A DNA stretch of 64,000 bases from Pedomonas mirosovicensis. Lineage in GTDB: Bacteria > Pseudomonadota > Alphaproteobacteria > Sphingomonadales > Sphingomonadaceae. Below the pieces are notes generated by a model. The model was not told where the DNA came from. It saw only the letters and a program-made list of their open reading frames with translations, and ran no database searches. Shown one piece after another: positions 1 through 8,691 of the stretch. The stretch is from contig NZ_JAKFIA010000002.1 in NCBI RefSeq assembly GCF_022569295.1, positions 756,001-820,000 on the forward strand. Direction: 5' to 3'. The number at the start of each line of letters is the position of its first letter. Position 1 is the stretch's first letter. The translations under genes and the position numbers were made by a program.

Positions 1-953
1 CCTGCCTCGGCCGGATAGCGAAGCCCGATCCGCTTAGGATCTATGTCAATCTGTACGCAACGCGCCTGGCCGGGATCTGGATAATATTCAATATAGGGAA
101 AGCAGGATCCGACGATCAGCAGCGCGTCGCATTTTTCGAGCGCATCCTGAGACGGAGTGGTGCCGAGCAGGCCGACGCCACCGGTCGCATAGGGGCTTTC
201 ATCCGGGATCGCGCCCTTGCCGAGAAGCGCTGTGCCGACCGGCGCGCAAATCCGTTCGGCGACGGCTTCCAGTTCCGCGCGTGCTCCAAGAGCGCCGCGA
301 CCCGCGAGAATGAACGGCTTCTCGGCGGCATTGAGAATTAATGCGGCGCGTTCGAGTTGGCGCCTGTCCGGCACATGGGCGCTGCGAGCCATGAGATTGG
401 AGACATGATCCTCCACATTGCGTTTGGACCGCTTGGCCTTGGACATGGGCATCGACTGAACGTCGACGGGAATGGTGATGTGGGTGGGCTGACGATAGGC
501 GAGCGCGGTGCGGCAGGCCAGTTCGGTTACGTTCTCGACATGAGCCGGCCCCATGATCCGCGTGCTGTAGGCGCAAGCATCCATGAACAGTTTGTCGAGT
601 TCCACGTCCTGCTGCGTGTGCGTGGAGAGCAGATCGTGGAATTGCAGGCCAGTAATGGCGAGCACCGGTTGACCGTCCAGCTTCGCATCGTAAAGGCCGT
701 TCAGAAGATGGATGCCGCCGGGGCCTGAGGTGGACAGACAGACGCCAAGCCTTCCGGTCCACTTGGCATAGGCGCAGGCCGCAAAGGCGGCGGCTTCCTC
801 ATGCCGGGTCTGGATGAAGCGAACTCTGTCCTGCGTCTTCCGGAGCGCCTCGATCACCCCGTTGATGCCGTCTCCGGGTATGCCGAAGATCGTGTCCACC
901 CCCCATTCGATCAGGGTCTCGACCAGAATATCGCCTGCGGTCAGGGTGGCCAT
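1..953 (-). CDS. Thiamine-pyrophosphate-requiring enzyme (pyruvate oxidase / acetolactate synthase-like), C-terminus cut by window edge
   Basis: About 317 N-terminal residues are present; the usual family length is near 600. The N-terminal TPP pyrimidine domain has FGIPGDGINGVIEAL and RHEEAAAFAA, whose first Glu (about residue 52) is the catalytic Glu that protonates TPP in this superfamily. The central FAD/TPP-fold domain begins near residue 190. The substrate cannot be fixed: PoxB-type pyruvate:quinone oxidase, acetolactate synthase and related decarboxylases share this N-terminal half, and the distinguishing C-terminal TPP domain lies outside the window. The ATG is preceded by GGAGAG four bases upstream. 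It diverges from the GH15 gene with an 80-bp gap that holds a possible EcfG-type promoter. Similar stress or overflow-metabolism clusters would suit a PoxB role, but that is inference. Confidence 0.85.
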   Translation of the reverse strand, partial: MATLTAGDILVETLIEWGVDTIFGIPGDGINGVIEALRKTQDRVRFIQTRHEEAAAFAACAYAKWTGRLGVCLSTSGPGGIHLLNGLYDAKLDGQPVLAITGLQFHDLLSTHTQQDVELDKLFMDACAYSTRIMGPAHVENVTELACRTALAYRQPTHITIPVDVQSMPMSKAKRSKRNVEDHVSNLMARSAHVPDRRQLERAALILNAAEKPFILAGRGALGARAELEAVAERICAPVGTALLGKGAIPDESPYATGGVGLLGTTPSQDALEKCDALLIVGSCFPYIEYYPDPGQARCVQIDIDPKRIGLRYPAEA

Positions 954-990
954 GGCTCTCTCCACTGCCAAGGGGCTGTCTTTCGAGGTG

Positions 991-1015
991 AACCCCTGCC
1001 TTTCACGACTGTTCC
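991..1015 (-). promoter_or_regulatory. Possible EcfG-type general-stress promoter for the TPP enzyme
   Basis: On the minus strand GGAAC (1015-1011) is followed after 16 bases by GGTT (994-991). The alphaproteobacterial EcfG consensus is GGAAC-N16/17-CGTT, so one base differs. Because GAAC...GTTC is symmetric, a weaker TGAAC-N16-TGTT also reads towards the GH15 gene. This is a pattern match only. Confidence 0.35.
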
Positions 1016-1033
1016 CTCATCCCTGGAGGCATC

Positions 1034-2896
1034 ATGCGGAACCAAGGGCGGCTTTCTTGTGTTGCCCAAGCGATGACTGATGTGGATCAGAGCTTCTGGC
1101 GGGACGGCGCCAGGGATGGTCGCCGCCGGATCGAGGATTACGGCCTTATCGGCGACAGGGAGACGGCCGCGCTCGTCAGCCGCACAGGCTCGATTGACTG
1201 GCTCTGTTGGCCGCGTTTCGATTCCGGGGCGTGCCTTGCCGCCCTGCTCGGCAACGCAGAGAACGGCTTCTGGCGGGTCGCGCCCAGGGCGAATGTAAAG
1301 GACGCGTTCCGACGTTATCGTGGCAATACGTTAATCCTTGAAAGTCGGTTCGTGACGGAGGAGGGCGAGGTCGAACTGGTCGACCTGATGCCGCTTCGGG
1401 GCAAGGCGTCCGATATCGTGCGTATCGTGCGGGGCCGGAGCGGCAAGGTACGGATGCGATCAGTGCTCGATTTGCGTTTCGATTATGGCGCTTTGCGACC
1501 GTTGGTCGATCGAGTGAACGGATACGAAATCTCAGCGCTAGCAGGGCCGCATGCCGTGGTCCTACGCAGCAGTTGTCACCTGAAGGTCGAAGGCAGTGCC
1601 ATCTGCTGCGATTTCGAGCTAAGGGCCGGGGAAAGTGTCGAGTTTGTTCTCACCTATTTTGCCTCTTACTGTGGCCTGCCGGATCCTGTCGATCCTTATG
1701 CGGCGCTCGGGGAGACGGAGCACTTCTGGTCCGAATGGGCGGGCCGCTGCACTTATGAGGGGCCGTACCGCGAGCAGGTCGTGCGATCGCTTATCACGCT
1801 GAAGGCTCTAACCTACCGGCCGACCGGCGGGACGGTGGCAGCAGCGACAACCTCTCTTCCCGAAAAAACGGGCGGAACGCGCAACTGGGACTATCGTTAC
1901 TGCTGGCTCCGCGATGCAGCCTTCATGCTGCTGGCCTTCGTCCATGCCGGCTACAAGGAAGAGGCCCAGGCCTGGCGCAACTGGCTGCTTCGCGCGGTGG
2001 CGGGAGAGCCGTCTCATGTGAAGCCGCTCTATGCGCTGGACGGCGACAAGGAGGTGTTCGAGCGGGAACTGCCCTGGCTTTCAGGCTTTAACGACGGAAG
2101 GCCGGTTCGGGTTGGCAATGCTGCGCACGATCAGCTCCAGATCGATGTATTCGGCGAGATGATCGATGCCTTCCATCTTGCTCGCAAACATGGCCTGCCC
2201 GATCACAAGCGCACCGATTACTTGCAACGCAGCCTTCTAAAGGTATTGGAAAGCCGCTGGAGGCAACCGGATTCCGGCATTTGGGAAATCCGCGCCCGGC
2301 CGAGACACTTCGTCCATTCCAAGGCGCTGGCCTGGGTCGCGTTCGATCGCATGGTGCGGGAGGAGGGCAACGGCGCCTGGGACGCGGTCCGCAGGACTAT
2401 CCGTAACGAGGTGCTGGACAAAGGCTTCAATGCGGATCGGAAGGCCTTCCGACGCGACTATGACTCCGATGACCTCGATGCGAGCACGCTTCTCCTGCCG
2501 CTTGTCGGCATCATTGACCCCAACGACCCACGCGCCGTCGGTACAACGCACGCGATCGAGCGCGACTTGATGGAGAACGGCCTTGTCCTGCGCTACCGCT
2601 CCGATACGGCGCCGGATGGATTGCCGCCGGGCGAAGGCGCCTTCCTCTCCTGCAGCTTCTGGCTTGCTGACAATTATCACCTGCAGGGACGGCGGGAGGA
2701 GGCAGTGGCACTGTTCGAACGGCTTTGCGGTCTGTCGAATGACCTCGGCCTCCTCGCTGAAGAATATGATCCGGCACACGAAGCGATGCTGGGCAATTTC
2801 CCGCAGGCGCTGTCGCATGTCGGTCTGATCAACACGGCCTACAATCTGTCAGCGGCCAGGGGTCCAGCCGTAGATCGGCTGGGCAACGGCCACTGA
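1034..2896 (+). CDS. Glycoside hydrolase family 15 (glucoamylase/trehalase-like)
   Basis: 620 residues. An N-terminal beta-sandwich (about residues 30-240) opens with IEDYGLIGDRETAALV and GSIDWLCWPRFDS, followed by the (alpha/alpha)6 barrel. Barrel landmarks are RNWDYRYCWLRDAAF, the GEGAFLSCSFWLAD region, and LAEEYDPAHEAMLGNFPQALSHVGL near the C-terminus, all typical of bacterial cytosolic GH15. There is no signal peptide, so it should act on intracellular alpha-glucans or trehalose. GGAGG (1025-1029) lies four bases before the ATG at 1034; an in-frame ATG at 1073 would remove 13 non-conserved residues and is a fair alternative. Its stop overlaps the ATG of the next gene (TGATG), suggesting translational coupling. 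Whether the substrate is trehalose, maltodextrin or another alpha-glucoside is not readable. Confidence 0.93.
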   Translation: MRNQGRLSCVAQAMTDVDQSFWRDGARDGRRRIEDYGLIGDRETAALVSRTGSIDWLCWPRFDSGACLAALLGNAENGFWRVAPRANVKDAFRRYRGNTLILESRFVTEEGEVELVDLMPLRGKASDIVRIVRGRSGKVRMRSVLDLRFDYGALRPLVDRVNGYEISALAGPHAVVLRSSCHLKVEGSAICCDFELRAGESVEFVLTYFASYCGLPDPVDPYAALGETEHFWSEWAGRCTYEGPYREQVVRSLITLKALTYRPTGGTVAAATTSLPEKTGGTRNWDYRYCWLRDAAFMLLAFVHAGYKEEAQAWRNWLLRAVAGEPSHVKPLYALDGDKEVFERELPWLSGFNDGRPVRVGNAAHDQLQIDVFGEMIDAFHLARKHGLPDHKRTDYLQRSLLKVLESRWRQPDSGIWEIRARPRHFVHSKALAWVAFDRMVREEGNGAWDAVRRTIRNEVLDKGFNADRKAFRRDYDSDDLDASTLLLPLVGIIDPNDPRAVGTTHAIERDLMENGLVLRYRSDTAPDGLPPGEGAFLSCSFWLADNYHLQGRREEAVALFERLCGLSNDLGLLAEEYDPAHEAMLGNFPQALSHVGLINTAYNLSAARGPAVDRLGNGH

Positions 2897-4149
2897 TGCG
2901 CCCCGGCGGCGGCCCCAGTCTGCCCGCTGAGGCTGTGAGCGCGGCGGCGCAGCTTGGCAGCAGCCCGGCCCGGCACCTCTATCACGGCCGCGACCCGAGA
3001 CGCGCATCCTCCATCGAGGACCTGCGCGCCATGGCGCACCGCCGTTTGCCCCGTTTCGTCCTTGAATATCTGGAAGGCGGCGCAGAGGAGGAAGGTGCGC
3101 TTGCCGGCAACCGCGCTGCCTTCCATCGTTGGCATTTCCTCTCTCATGCGCTTGCCGGCGCGGCGGAGCCGGACCTGTCGATACCTTTGTTCGGAACCGA
3201 TCTTCCGTTGCCGTTGATCGTTGCTCCGAGCGGTCTTAACGGCCTTTTCTGCCATCGCGCGGACATCCTCCTCGCCGAGGCGGCGGCAAAGGTCGGCATC
3301 CCCTTTACCCAGAGCACCATGTCGAATGAAACCATCGAGGCGGTAGCGCGCGTGCCGGGCCTTCGCCATTGGTTCCAGCTTTATATCATGAAGGAGGAGG
3401 CAATCACCCACGCGCTGGTTGACCGCGCCGATCGCGCCGGGTGCGAGGCGCTGGTCATCACGACCGATGCCCAGATCTTCGGCAAACGCTCCTGGAGCAA
3501 GCGGGAGCGTACCGACCCGACGAGCTTAACGCTTGCTGCCAAGTGGAACGCCGCCCTCCACCCCGGCTGGCTGGCGCGTACCCTTCTTCCTGCCGGGCTG
3601 CCGCGATTTCCCAATTTCCAGGACTGGCTGCCGGACGACCGGAGAAGCCTGTTCCGGAGCGCCTTCTGGATCAGGGATCATATGGACAAGGGTGCTGACT
3701 GGGAAAGCGTCGCGCGCATCCGCGACAGGTGGAAGAAACCGCTGCTCATCAAGGGGCTCCTGCGACCAGAAGATGTCGACAAGGCCGCCGCTATTGGTGC
3801 CGACGCAGCGGTTCTCTCCAATCATGGAGGGCGGCAGCTTGATTGGGCCGCGGCCCCACTGGATGTCCTTCCTGCTGCACGTGAGGTCGCCGTTGGCCGC
3901 ATCGCGCTGCTGATGGATGGCGGCATCCGAACCGGGGGCGATGTATTGAAAGCAATGGCGCTCGGCGCGGATGCGGTGCTGGTCGGCCGCGCCCCGCTCT
4001 ACGGTCTGGCGGGCGCGGGCAGGGCAGGGGCCCTGCGGGCCATTGAAATCCTGGCCGATGAAATGGAGCGGGATCTGGCGCTACTTAGCTGCCGGTCTCC
4101 CTCCGAATTGGATGGCAGTTTCCTCATGGAGGAGCGCGGCGCGATCTAG
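2896..4149 (+). CDS. FMN-dependent alpha-hydroxy-acid oxidase/dehydrogenase (LldD/mandelate-dehydrogenase family)
   Basis: 417 residues, TIM-barrel flavoprotein that oxidises an L-2-hydroxy acid (lactate, glycolate, mandelate or similar) to the 2-oxo acid. Seen: SIEDLRAMAHRRLPRFVLEY at the start of the barrel, QSTMSNETIEAVA, the LLIKGLLRPEDV strand, the catalytic His with its partner Arg in VLSNHGGRQLD, and the FMN phosphate region GGIRTGGDVLKAMALGADAV. The start codon overlaps the GH15 stop, so the two form one operon. It converges with the downstream SDR, with stops overlapping by four bases. A product such as pyruvate would be a plausible substrate for the divergent TPP enzyme, but the hydroxyacid used is unknown. 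Confidence 0.92.
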   Translation: MRPGGGPSLPAEAVSAAAQLGSSPARHLYHGRDPRRASSIEDLRAMAHRRLPRFVLEYLEGGAEEEGALAGNRAAFHRWHFLSHALAGAAEPDLSIPLFGTDLPLPLIVAPSGLNGLFCHRADILLAEAAAKVGIPFTQSTMSNETIEAVARVPGLRHWFQLYIMKEEAITHALVDRADRAGCEALVITTDAQIFGKRSWSKRERTDPTSLTLAAKWNAALHPGWLARTLLPAGLPRFPNFQDWLPDDRRSLFRSAFWIRDHMDKGADWESVARIRDRWKKPLLIKGLLRPEDVDKAAAIGADAAVLSNHGGRQLDWAAAPLDVLPAAREVAVGRIALLMDGGIRTGGDVLKAMALGADAVLVGRAPLYGLAGAGRAGALRAIEILADEMERDLALLSCRSPSELDGSFLMEERGAI

Positions 4150-5135
4150 TCTCGCCTTTTCGCCAGCAGCCAGCCGATGCCGGCCGTCAATGCCGCCACT
4201 CCGATCGCAGCGCGATTGCGGTTGAGCCACATCTGCCAGCTCGTTTCGTGCGCCTGCTCGTCGAACCGGCCATGGGCAGCAAAATCACCGGGCACGGGTT
4301 CGAACAGATTGTCCTTCCTGTCTGCTTCAATCGGCTCGGCGGAGGATTGGCTCTCAACGCCCGTCGCAGCGAGATAGTCGTCGACCAAGGACGAGGCGAG
4401 CTCGTCGGCGCATATTGCCTCGACCGTCGTATAGCCCACCCATACCTCTTTGCGCCGCACCTGCGCTGCGAAGCGGATGGCACGGGCGGCGACCTCCGGC
4501 TGATAGATGCGGCCGACAGGACGCGGCTTATTGCGAATATGGGCGCGCGCCCAATCGAACTGCGGCGTGTTCATTGCCGGTAGTTGGACCATGGTGACAT
4601 GGACCTTGCTACGCCGATATTCCAGCTCCGGCCGGATGGAATCGAGGAAGCCCTGGATGGCGTGCTTCGCCCCACAATAGGCAGACTGGAGCGGAATGCC
4701 GCGATAGGCGAGGGCCGAACCGACGAGCACGATCACGCCCCGGTTGCGCGGCAGCATCCGCCTCAGCGCCGCGCGGGTGCCATGCACCTGGCCGAGATAG
4801 GTGACGTCGGTGACGCGGCGGTATTCCTCGTCGCTCATGTCCATAAAGGTGGAAAAGATGCCGGCAAAGGCGTTGTTCACCCAGATATCGATTGGTCCAA
4901 GCTCCCGCTCGATCCGCTCCGCCGCCGCCTCGACCGCATCATTATCGGAGACATCGACGGAAAGGCCGAGCGCCCGCCCGCCCATCGCTTCCACCTCCGC
5001 GACGGCAGCATCGATCCGGTCTTGCCCACGCGCCAGGATCGCGACGTTTGCACCGGCCCGGACAAACTCCCGGACGGTGGCTCGCCCGACCCCCGCCGTT
5101 CCGCCGGTAACGACCACGACTTCAGGCATCGGCAT
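4146..5135 (-). CDS. Short-chain dehydrogenase/reductase with C-terminal membrane-anchor-like segment
   Basis: 329 residues. The classical SDR Rossmann motif TGGTAGVGRAT lies at the N-terminus, WVNNAFAG in strand 4, catalytic Ser in VLVGSALAYR and Tyr/Lys in YCGAKHA. Beyond the catalytic core is an 80-residue extension ending in a hydrophobic stretch (AAIGVAALTAGIGWLLA) followed by KRRD, which could anchor the enzyme at the inner membrane. It is the last gene of the GH3 / transducer-like / SDR operon; its start overlaps the upstream gene by 14 bases. This SDR subtype with the C-terminal extension is common in alphaproteobacterial stress clusters, but its substrate is unknown. Confidence 0.9.
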   Translation of the reverse strand: MPMPEVVVVTGGTAGVGRATVREFVRAGANVAILARGQDRIDAAVAEVEAMGGRALGLSVDVSDNDAVEAAAERIERELGPIDIWVNNAFAGIFSTFMDMSDEEYRRVTDVTYLGQVHGTRAALRRMLPRNRGVIVLVGSALAYRGIPLQSAYCGAKHAIQGFLDSIRPELEYRRSKVHVTMVQLPAMNTPQFDWARAHIRNKPRPVGRIYQPEVAARAIRFAAQVRRKEVWVGYTTVEAICADELASSLVDDYLAATGVESQSSAEPIEADRKDNLFEPVPGDFAAHGRFDEQAHETSWQMWLNRNRAAIGVAALTAGIGWLLAKRRD

Positions 5136-5493
5136 AGGCCGTGGTGGACAGCAGCGCGATCTCCGCCCGCCGGCTGTCGAGCCGCGTGTGCTGGACGACG
5201 ATCGGCCGGTTCGACCGAATTACGGAGGAGTAATCGGTATCACGCGGCACCGGCTCGGGATTATCCAGGTCGTTGAACCGCAAGTGCAGGGTCCGCCGGG
5301 CTGGGACCGTGCAGTGATAGGGACCAGCGGGCTCCCGATCGGCGAAGTAGAGCATGATCTCCACCTCGGCATCCTCATCGCCTGCGTTCAGCAGGCAGGC
5401 GGTCTCGTGGGACACGAACGCGCGATCCGTTGGATCCACGCTCGTAGACGGAATATAGCCCTCCGCAATCGCCCATAGCGTTCGGCCGATCAT
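5122..5493 (-). CDS. Sensory rhodopsin transducer (ASRT) family protein
   Basis: 123 residues, full length for the Anabaena sensory rhodopsin transducer family (PF07100-like). Recognised from GRTLWAIAEGYIP, FVSHETACLLNAGDEDAEVE, YFADREPAGPYHCTVPARRT and VVQHTRLDSR, all conserved in the family. The fold is a small all-beta soluble protein that forms tetramers in Anabaena and interacts with a rhodopsin; the wider superfamily has been proposed to bind small molecules including sugars. No rhodopsin gene is visible in the window. It is translationally coupled on both sides: its ATG overlaps the TGA of the GH3 gene (ATGA) and its 3' end overlaps the SDR. Position in a glycosidase operon fits a sugar-binding role better than light signalling, but this is inference. 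Confidence 0.88.
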   Translation of the reverse strand: MIGRTLWAIAEGYIPSTSVDPTDRAFVSHETACLLNAGDEDAEVEIMLYFADREPAGPYHCTVPARRTLHLRFNDLDNPEPVPRDTDYSSVIRSNRPIVVQHTRLDSRRAEIALLSTTAYADA

Positions 5494-8264
5494 CTGCGCT
5501 CCTCCCGAGAAGCGAACGGCGAACGGGGAACATTGGTTCCTTCCGAAGGAGTTGGCTCACTTATAACCTGAAGCGTTGCTGCCGCACCCGGGAGTTGCTG
5601 CAGGTGCGCTGCGCCCAGAGGTTGACCACCGCCCACCCAGATATCCACTTCGCCCGCCGGCACGTGTCGATGCCCTTGAGCATCGACAACACTCAGCGCC
5701 TCCGGATCAAGCGTGAAGCGAACGTCTTTCGCCTCACCCTTCTTGAGCATGATCCGCTGGAATCCCTTAAGCGCGCGAATGGGTGCGCCTGGGGTTTCAT
5801 GCGAGACATAAAGCTGCGCGACCTCCGTGCCGTCGCGCGCGCCAACATTTTGAACCCGCACGGTGACATCAATGAGCTCGCCCGCTGCGATTTTCTGCCT
5901 GCTCAGCCGCAACGGGCCATAGAGGAAGCGGGTGTAACTCAGCCCATAGCCAAACGGATAAAGCGGTTTACCCCGGAAGTAGCGGTAGGTTCGCCCCTCC
6001 ATCGCGTAATCCTTAAATGGCGGCAGGTCGCCCGCCGAGCGATAGAAGGTCACGGGCAGGCGGCCGGAGGGGCTGAAATCGCCGGCAATCAGGTCAGCGA
6101 CTGCACGGCCGCCGGTCCCGCCCGGATACCAGGCTTCGATGATCGCGGGAAGATGGGCGTCCGCCCAATTAACCGCCAGCGCGCTGCCATTCATCAGTAC
6201 CAGAACCACCGGCTTGCCGGTTGCGTACAGCCGCTTGAGCAGTGCTTCTTGATTTGCCGGCAGATCAAGGCTGGTGCGATCTCCTCCGGAAAACCCGGCC
6301 GCGTTGACCCGCATTTCCTCACCCTCCAGCTTCGCGGTAAGGCCACCCACGAAAACGACCAGATCGGCTTGGCGAGCAGCGGCAATGGCGGCATCCTCGC
6401 GCGATTCAGCGCCGCTCCAGGCAAGGCTCTGGTCGCCTCGCGATCCCTTCTGTCGCGCCTCAATCACGAAGCGGACGGGCACCCCAGCCTTGAGGTCGAT
6501 CTCGCGATCGACGATATCCGAAGGCTCCGCCGCATCCCAGGTGTTGACCACCTCCTTGCCATCTATGGTAACCCGGTATCCATCGAAGCTGCTCACCTGG
6601 AACCGGTACGCGCCGCTGGTCGGCGGTGTCATCCAGCCGCTCCAGCGTACGCTGCCGTTGCGCTCCTCGCGGTTGGGGCGTCCCCAGCTGAAGTGGACTG
6701 TCTTCTCGGTGGAGATCTGCGTCGGCGTGCCTGCGGGAGTCGGTGTGGCGAACACTTGCCGAAGAACGCCGCGCGCGGTGCACCGGGCATCGAGGCAAAG
6801 CGCGTCCTCCGGCACCGGCTTGAAGGGCGCGCCCGTCAACCCGGTTCCCTCGACAAAATCAATGCGCGTCTCGGGGAAGCGCTGACGTAGCCCTTCCAGC
6901 ACCGTCACCGGCTGGGAAGGGGTGCCATTGTAATTACCAACGAGCGCGTCCACATTGTCGGCATTCGGACCGATGACCGCAATGCGTTGCGGCGCGACCT
7001 TGAGCGGCAAGAGACCATCATTCTTGAGAAGAACGAGCGAGGCGCGGGCGACTTCGCTTGCAAGCGCCGCATGCTTCGGCGTGTCGTTATCTGCGGGGGT
7101 AATTTCAGCGTAGGGCGGGATGGCTGGCGGATCAATCAGCCCCAGCCGGATGCGCGCGGCCATCAACCGTGTCACCGCGCGGTCGAGGACTTCGACGGGC
7201 AACAGTTTTTGTTTGATCGCGCGTACGATGATTGCAGGGTCGCTGCTCTTATCCCAGCCGAACTCGGCGCAGAAAAGGTCGGTACCGGCCTTCAGCGCTG
7301 CCGCCGCAGCCTCTTCGGGTGTGCGGGTCCAACGATGCGCGTCAGGCTTGAAAAAGTCAGCGATGGCGGCGCAATCCGAGACGATATGGCCCTTGAAGCC
7401 CCAGTCGCCGCGTACACGCTCATCAAGCGATGGGCTGGCGCAGGCGGGCACGCCATCAACAGCATTATAGGCGCACATCAAACCTTCCGCGCGCCCCTCG
7501 GTCACCGCTGCCCGGAACGCCGGCAGATACGTATCTTCCAGGTCTTGCGGAGAGGGATGGACGTCCTCGCTGTGGCGATCAGCCTCCGGTCCGCTGTGGA
7601 CGGCATAGTGTTTCACTGTCGCCAGCGTCTTCAACATGCGCGGGTCGTCCCCTTGCAGGCCTCGGATGAAAGCCACGCCGAAGCGGCTCGTGAGGTAAGG
7701 GTCTTCGCCCCAGGTTTCCTGGCCGCGTCCCCAGCGGGGATCGCGGAAGATGTTGACGTTCGGAGACCAGACAGTGAGGCCGCGATACTGTCCCGAGCTG
7801 CCATCGGCCCCGCGGGAGGCGAGGTACTTGGCTCTGAACTCGGTTGCGATAACATCGGCCGTGCGCTGTATCAGCGGTACGTCCCATGTTGCCGCCATGC
7901 CGATGGCCTGCGGGAATACGGTCGCTTCCCCAGCACGGGCGACCCCATGCAGCCCCTCGCTCCACCAGTTGTAAGCCGGGATTCCAAGGCGCGGTATTGC
8001 GGGCGCATCGTGTTTGATCTGGCTCGCCTTCTCGAGCAGGGTCATGCGCGCGACCAAGGAGGCCGCCCGCGCATGCGCCTCGGCGATCAGCGCCTCCATC
8101 GGCGATGCATCCTGATGGATCGTCTCTTGATCCTTTGTGCTGGGAGAAGGGGTCTGGCGTTGCAGAGTGCCTGAAGCTTGCAGCTGCGCGGGCACGAAGA
8201 GAGCGTGAGCGGCCAGGAGGAGCGCTGGCAGCCACGGATATCGATGTTTTGTTTTGCTGCCCAT
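5490..8264 (-). CDS. Secreted GH3 beta-glycosidase with PA14 insert
   Basis: 924 residues. An N-terminal signal peptide (basic start, then LPALLLAAHALFVP...QAS) predicts periplasmic or exported location. The GH3 TIM barrel carries VWSPNVNIFRDPRWGRGQET and the GHIVSDCAAI segment that contains the nucleophile Asp; the alpha/beta sandwich domain follows with VVLVLMNGSALAVNW. A PA14 domain sits inside the second domain at about residues 490-610, seen as HFSWG...GSVRWSGWMTPP and FDGYRVTIDGKEV. A fibronectin-III-like domain ends the protein (VTVRVQNVGARDGTEVAQLYV). GH3-PA14 enzymes are usually beta-glucosidases or xylosidases, where PA14 shapes chain-length preference. First gene of a three-gene operon, preceded by a LacI-type operator at 8295-8308. 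Confidence 0.93.
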   Translation of the reverse strand: MGSKTKHRYPWLPALLLAAHALFVPAQLQASGTLQRQTPSPSTKDQETIHQDASPMEALIAEAHARAASLVARMTLLEKASQIKHDAPAIPRLGIPAYNWWSEGLHGVARAGEATVFPQAIGMAATWDVPLIQRTADVIATEFRAKYLASRGADGSSGQYRGLTVWSPNVNIFRDPRWGRGQETWGEDPYLTSRFGVAFIRGLQGDDPRMLKTLATVKHYAVHSGPEADRHSEDVHPSPQDLEDTYLPAFRAAVTEGRAEGLMCAYNAVDGVPACASPSLDERVRGDWGFKGHIVSDCAAIADFFKPDAHRWTRTPEEAAAAALKAGTDLFCAEFGWDKSSDPAIIVRAIKQKLLPVEVLDRAVTRLMAARIRLGLIDPPAIPPYAEITPADNDTPKHAALASEVARASLVLLKNDGLLPLKVAPQRIAVIGPNADNVDALVGNYNGTPSQPVTVLEGLRQRFPETRIDFVEGTGLTGAPFKPVPEDALCLDARCTARGVLRQVFATPTPAGTPTQISTEKTVHFSWGRPNREERNGSVRWSGWMTPPTSGAYRFQVSSFDGYRVTIDGKEVVNTWDAAEPSDIVDREIDLKAGVPVRFVIEARQKGSRGDQSLAWSGAESREDAAIAAARQADLVVFVGGLTAKLEGEEMRVNAAGFSGGDRTSLDLPANQEALLKRLYATGKPVVLVLMNGSALAVNWADAHLPAIIEAWYPGGTGGRAVADLIAGDFSPSGRLPVTFYRSAGDLPPFKDYAMEGRTYRYFRGKPLYPFGYGLSYTRFLYGPLRLSRQKIAAGELIDVTVRVQNVGARDGTEVAQLYVSHETPGAPIRALKGFQRIMLKKGEAKDVRFTLDPEALSVVDAQGHRHVPAGEVDIWVGGGQPLGAAHLQQLPGAAATLQVISEPTPSEGTNVPRSPFASREERR

Positions 8265-8691
8265 AATGCCCCCTCCTCATATGATTTGAGTAAATGATAG
8301 CGCTACCAATTGAGAGTGCAAGTGGGAGATCTGTGCAGGGAGGGAGGCTGGATGTTGTTATGCATCCTCTGATAGGCGGCGCCTTCCAGGCTTTGGCTGA
8401 TGACAAAAGAGGCGCCAAACAGCGCGTATTTATTAAAAATGCTGCCTTTCCAATAACTAGGGGCCAAAACTCCTAAGGTTAATCAGATTGCCGCATGCAA
8501 ATAATAATGATATATTATAAAGAACAATGACTTCGCCTGGGGGCTTTGCAAGCGATCTCTGTCTTGAGCCCGTCGAACATACGTCGATGAGGCGTGGATG
8601 CCGTTCGATGGGCGGCGTTCGCGCCTGATGGTTTGGGCCACCATGACGCGATGACAAGACATTGCGATGAACTGCTGGGGTAGGGGGGCGT
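8265..8691. other. Intergenic region between GH3 operon and REC-EAL gene
   Basis: 427 bases that serve as divergent control region. It contains the LacI-type dyad near the GH3 start, an AT-rich stretch around 8495-8525 suited to a promoter for the REC-EAL gene, and a strong ribosome site (AGGGGGG) just before the ATG at 8692. No supported ORF was found. Confidence 0.6.
8295..8308 (-). promoter_or_regulatory. LacI-family operator upstream of the GH3 operon
   Basis: TGATAGCGCTACCA, a 14-bp dyad with central GCGC and one mismatch between half sites. It closely matches the TGGTAGCGCTACCA-type operators of LacI-family repressors that control glycan-use genes in alpha- and gammaproteobacteria. It lies about 30 bases upstream of the GH3 start codon, where a bound repressor would block transcription. 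No lacI-type gene is in the window, so the regulator is encoded elsewhere. Confidence 0.6.
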
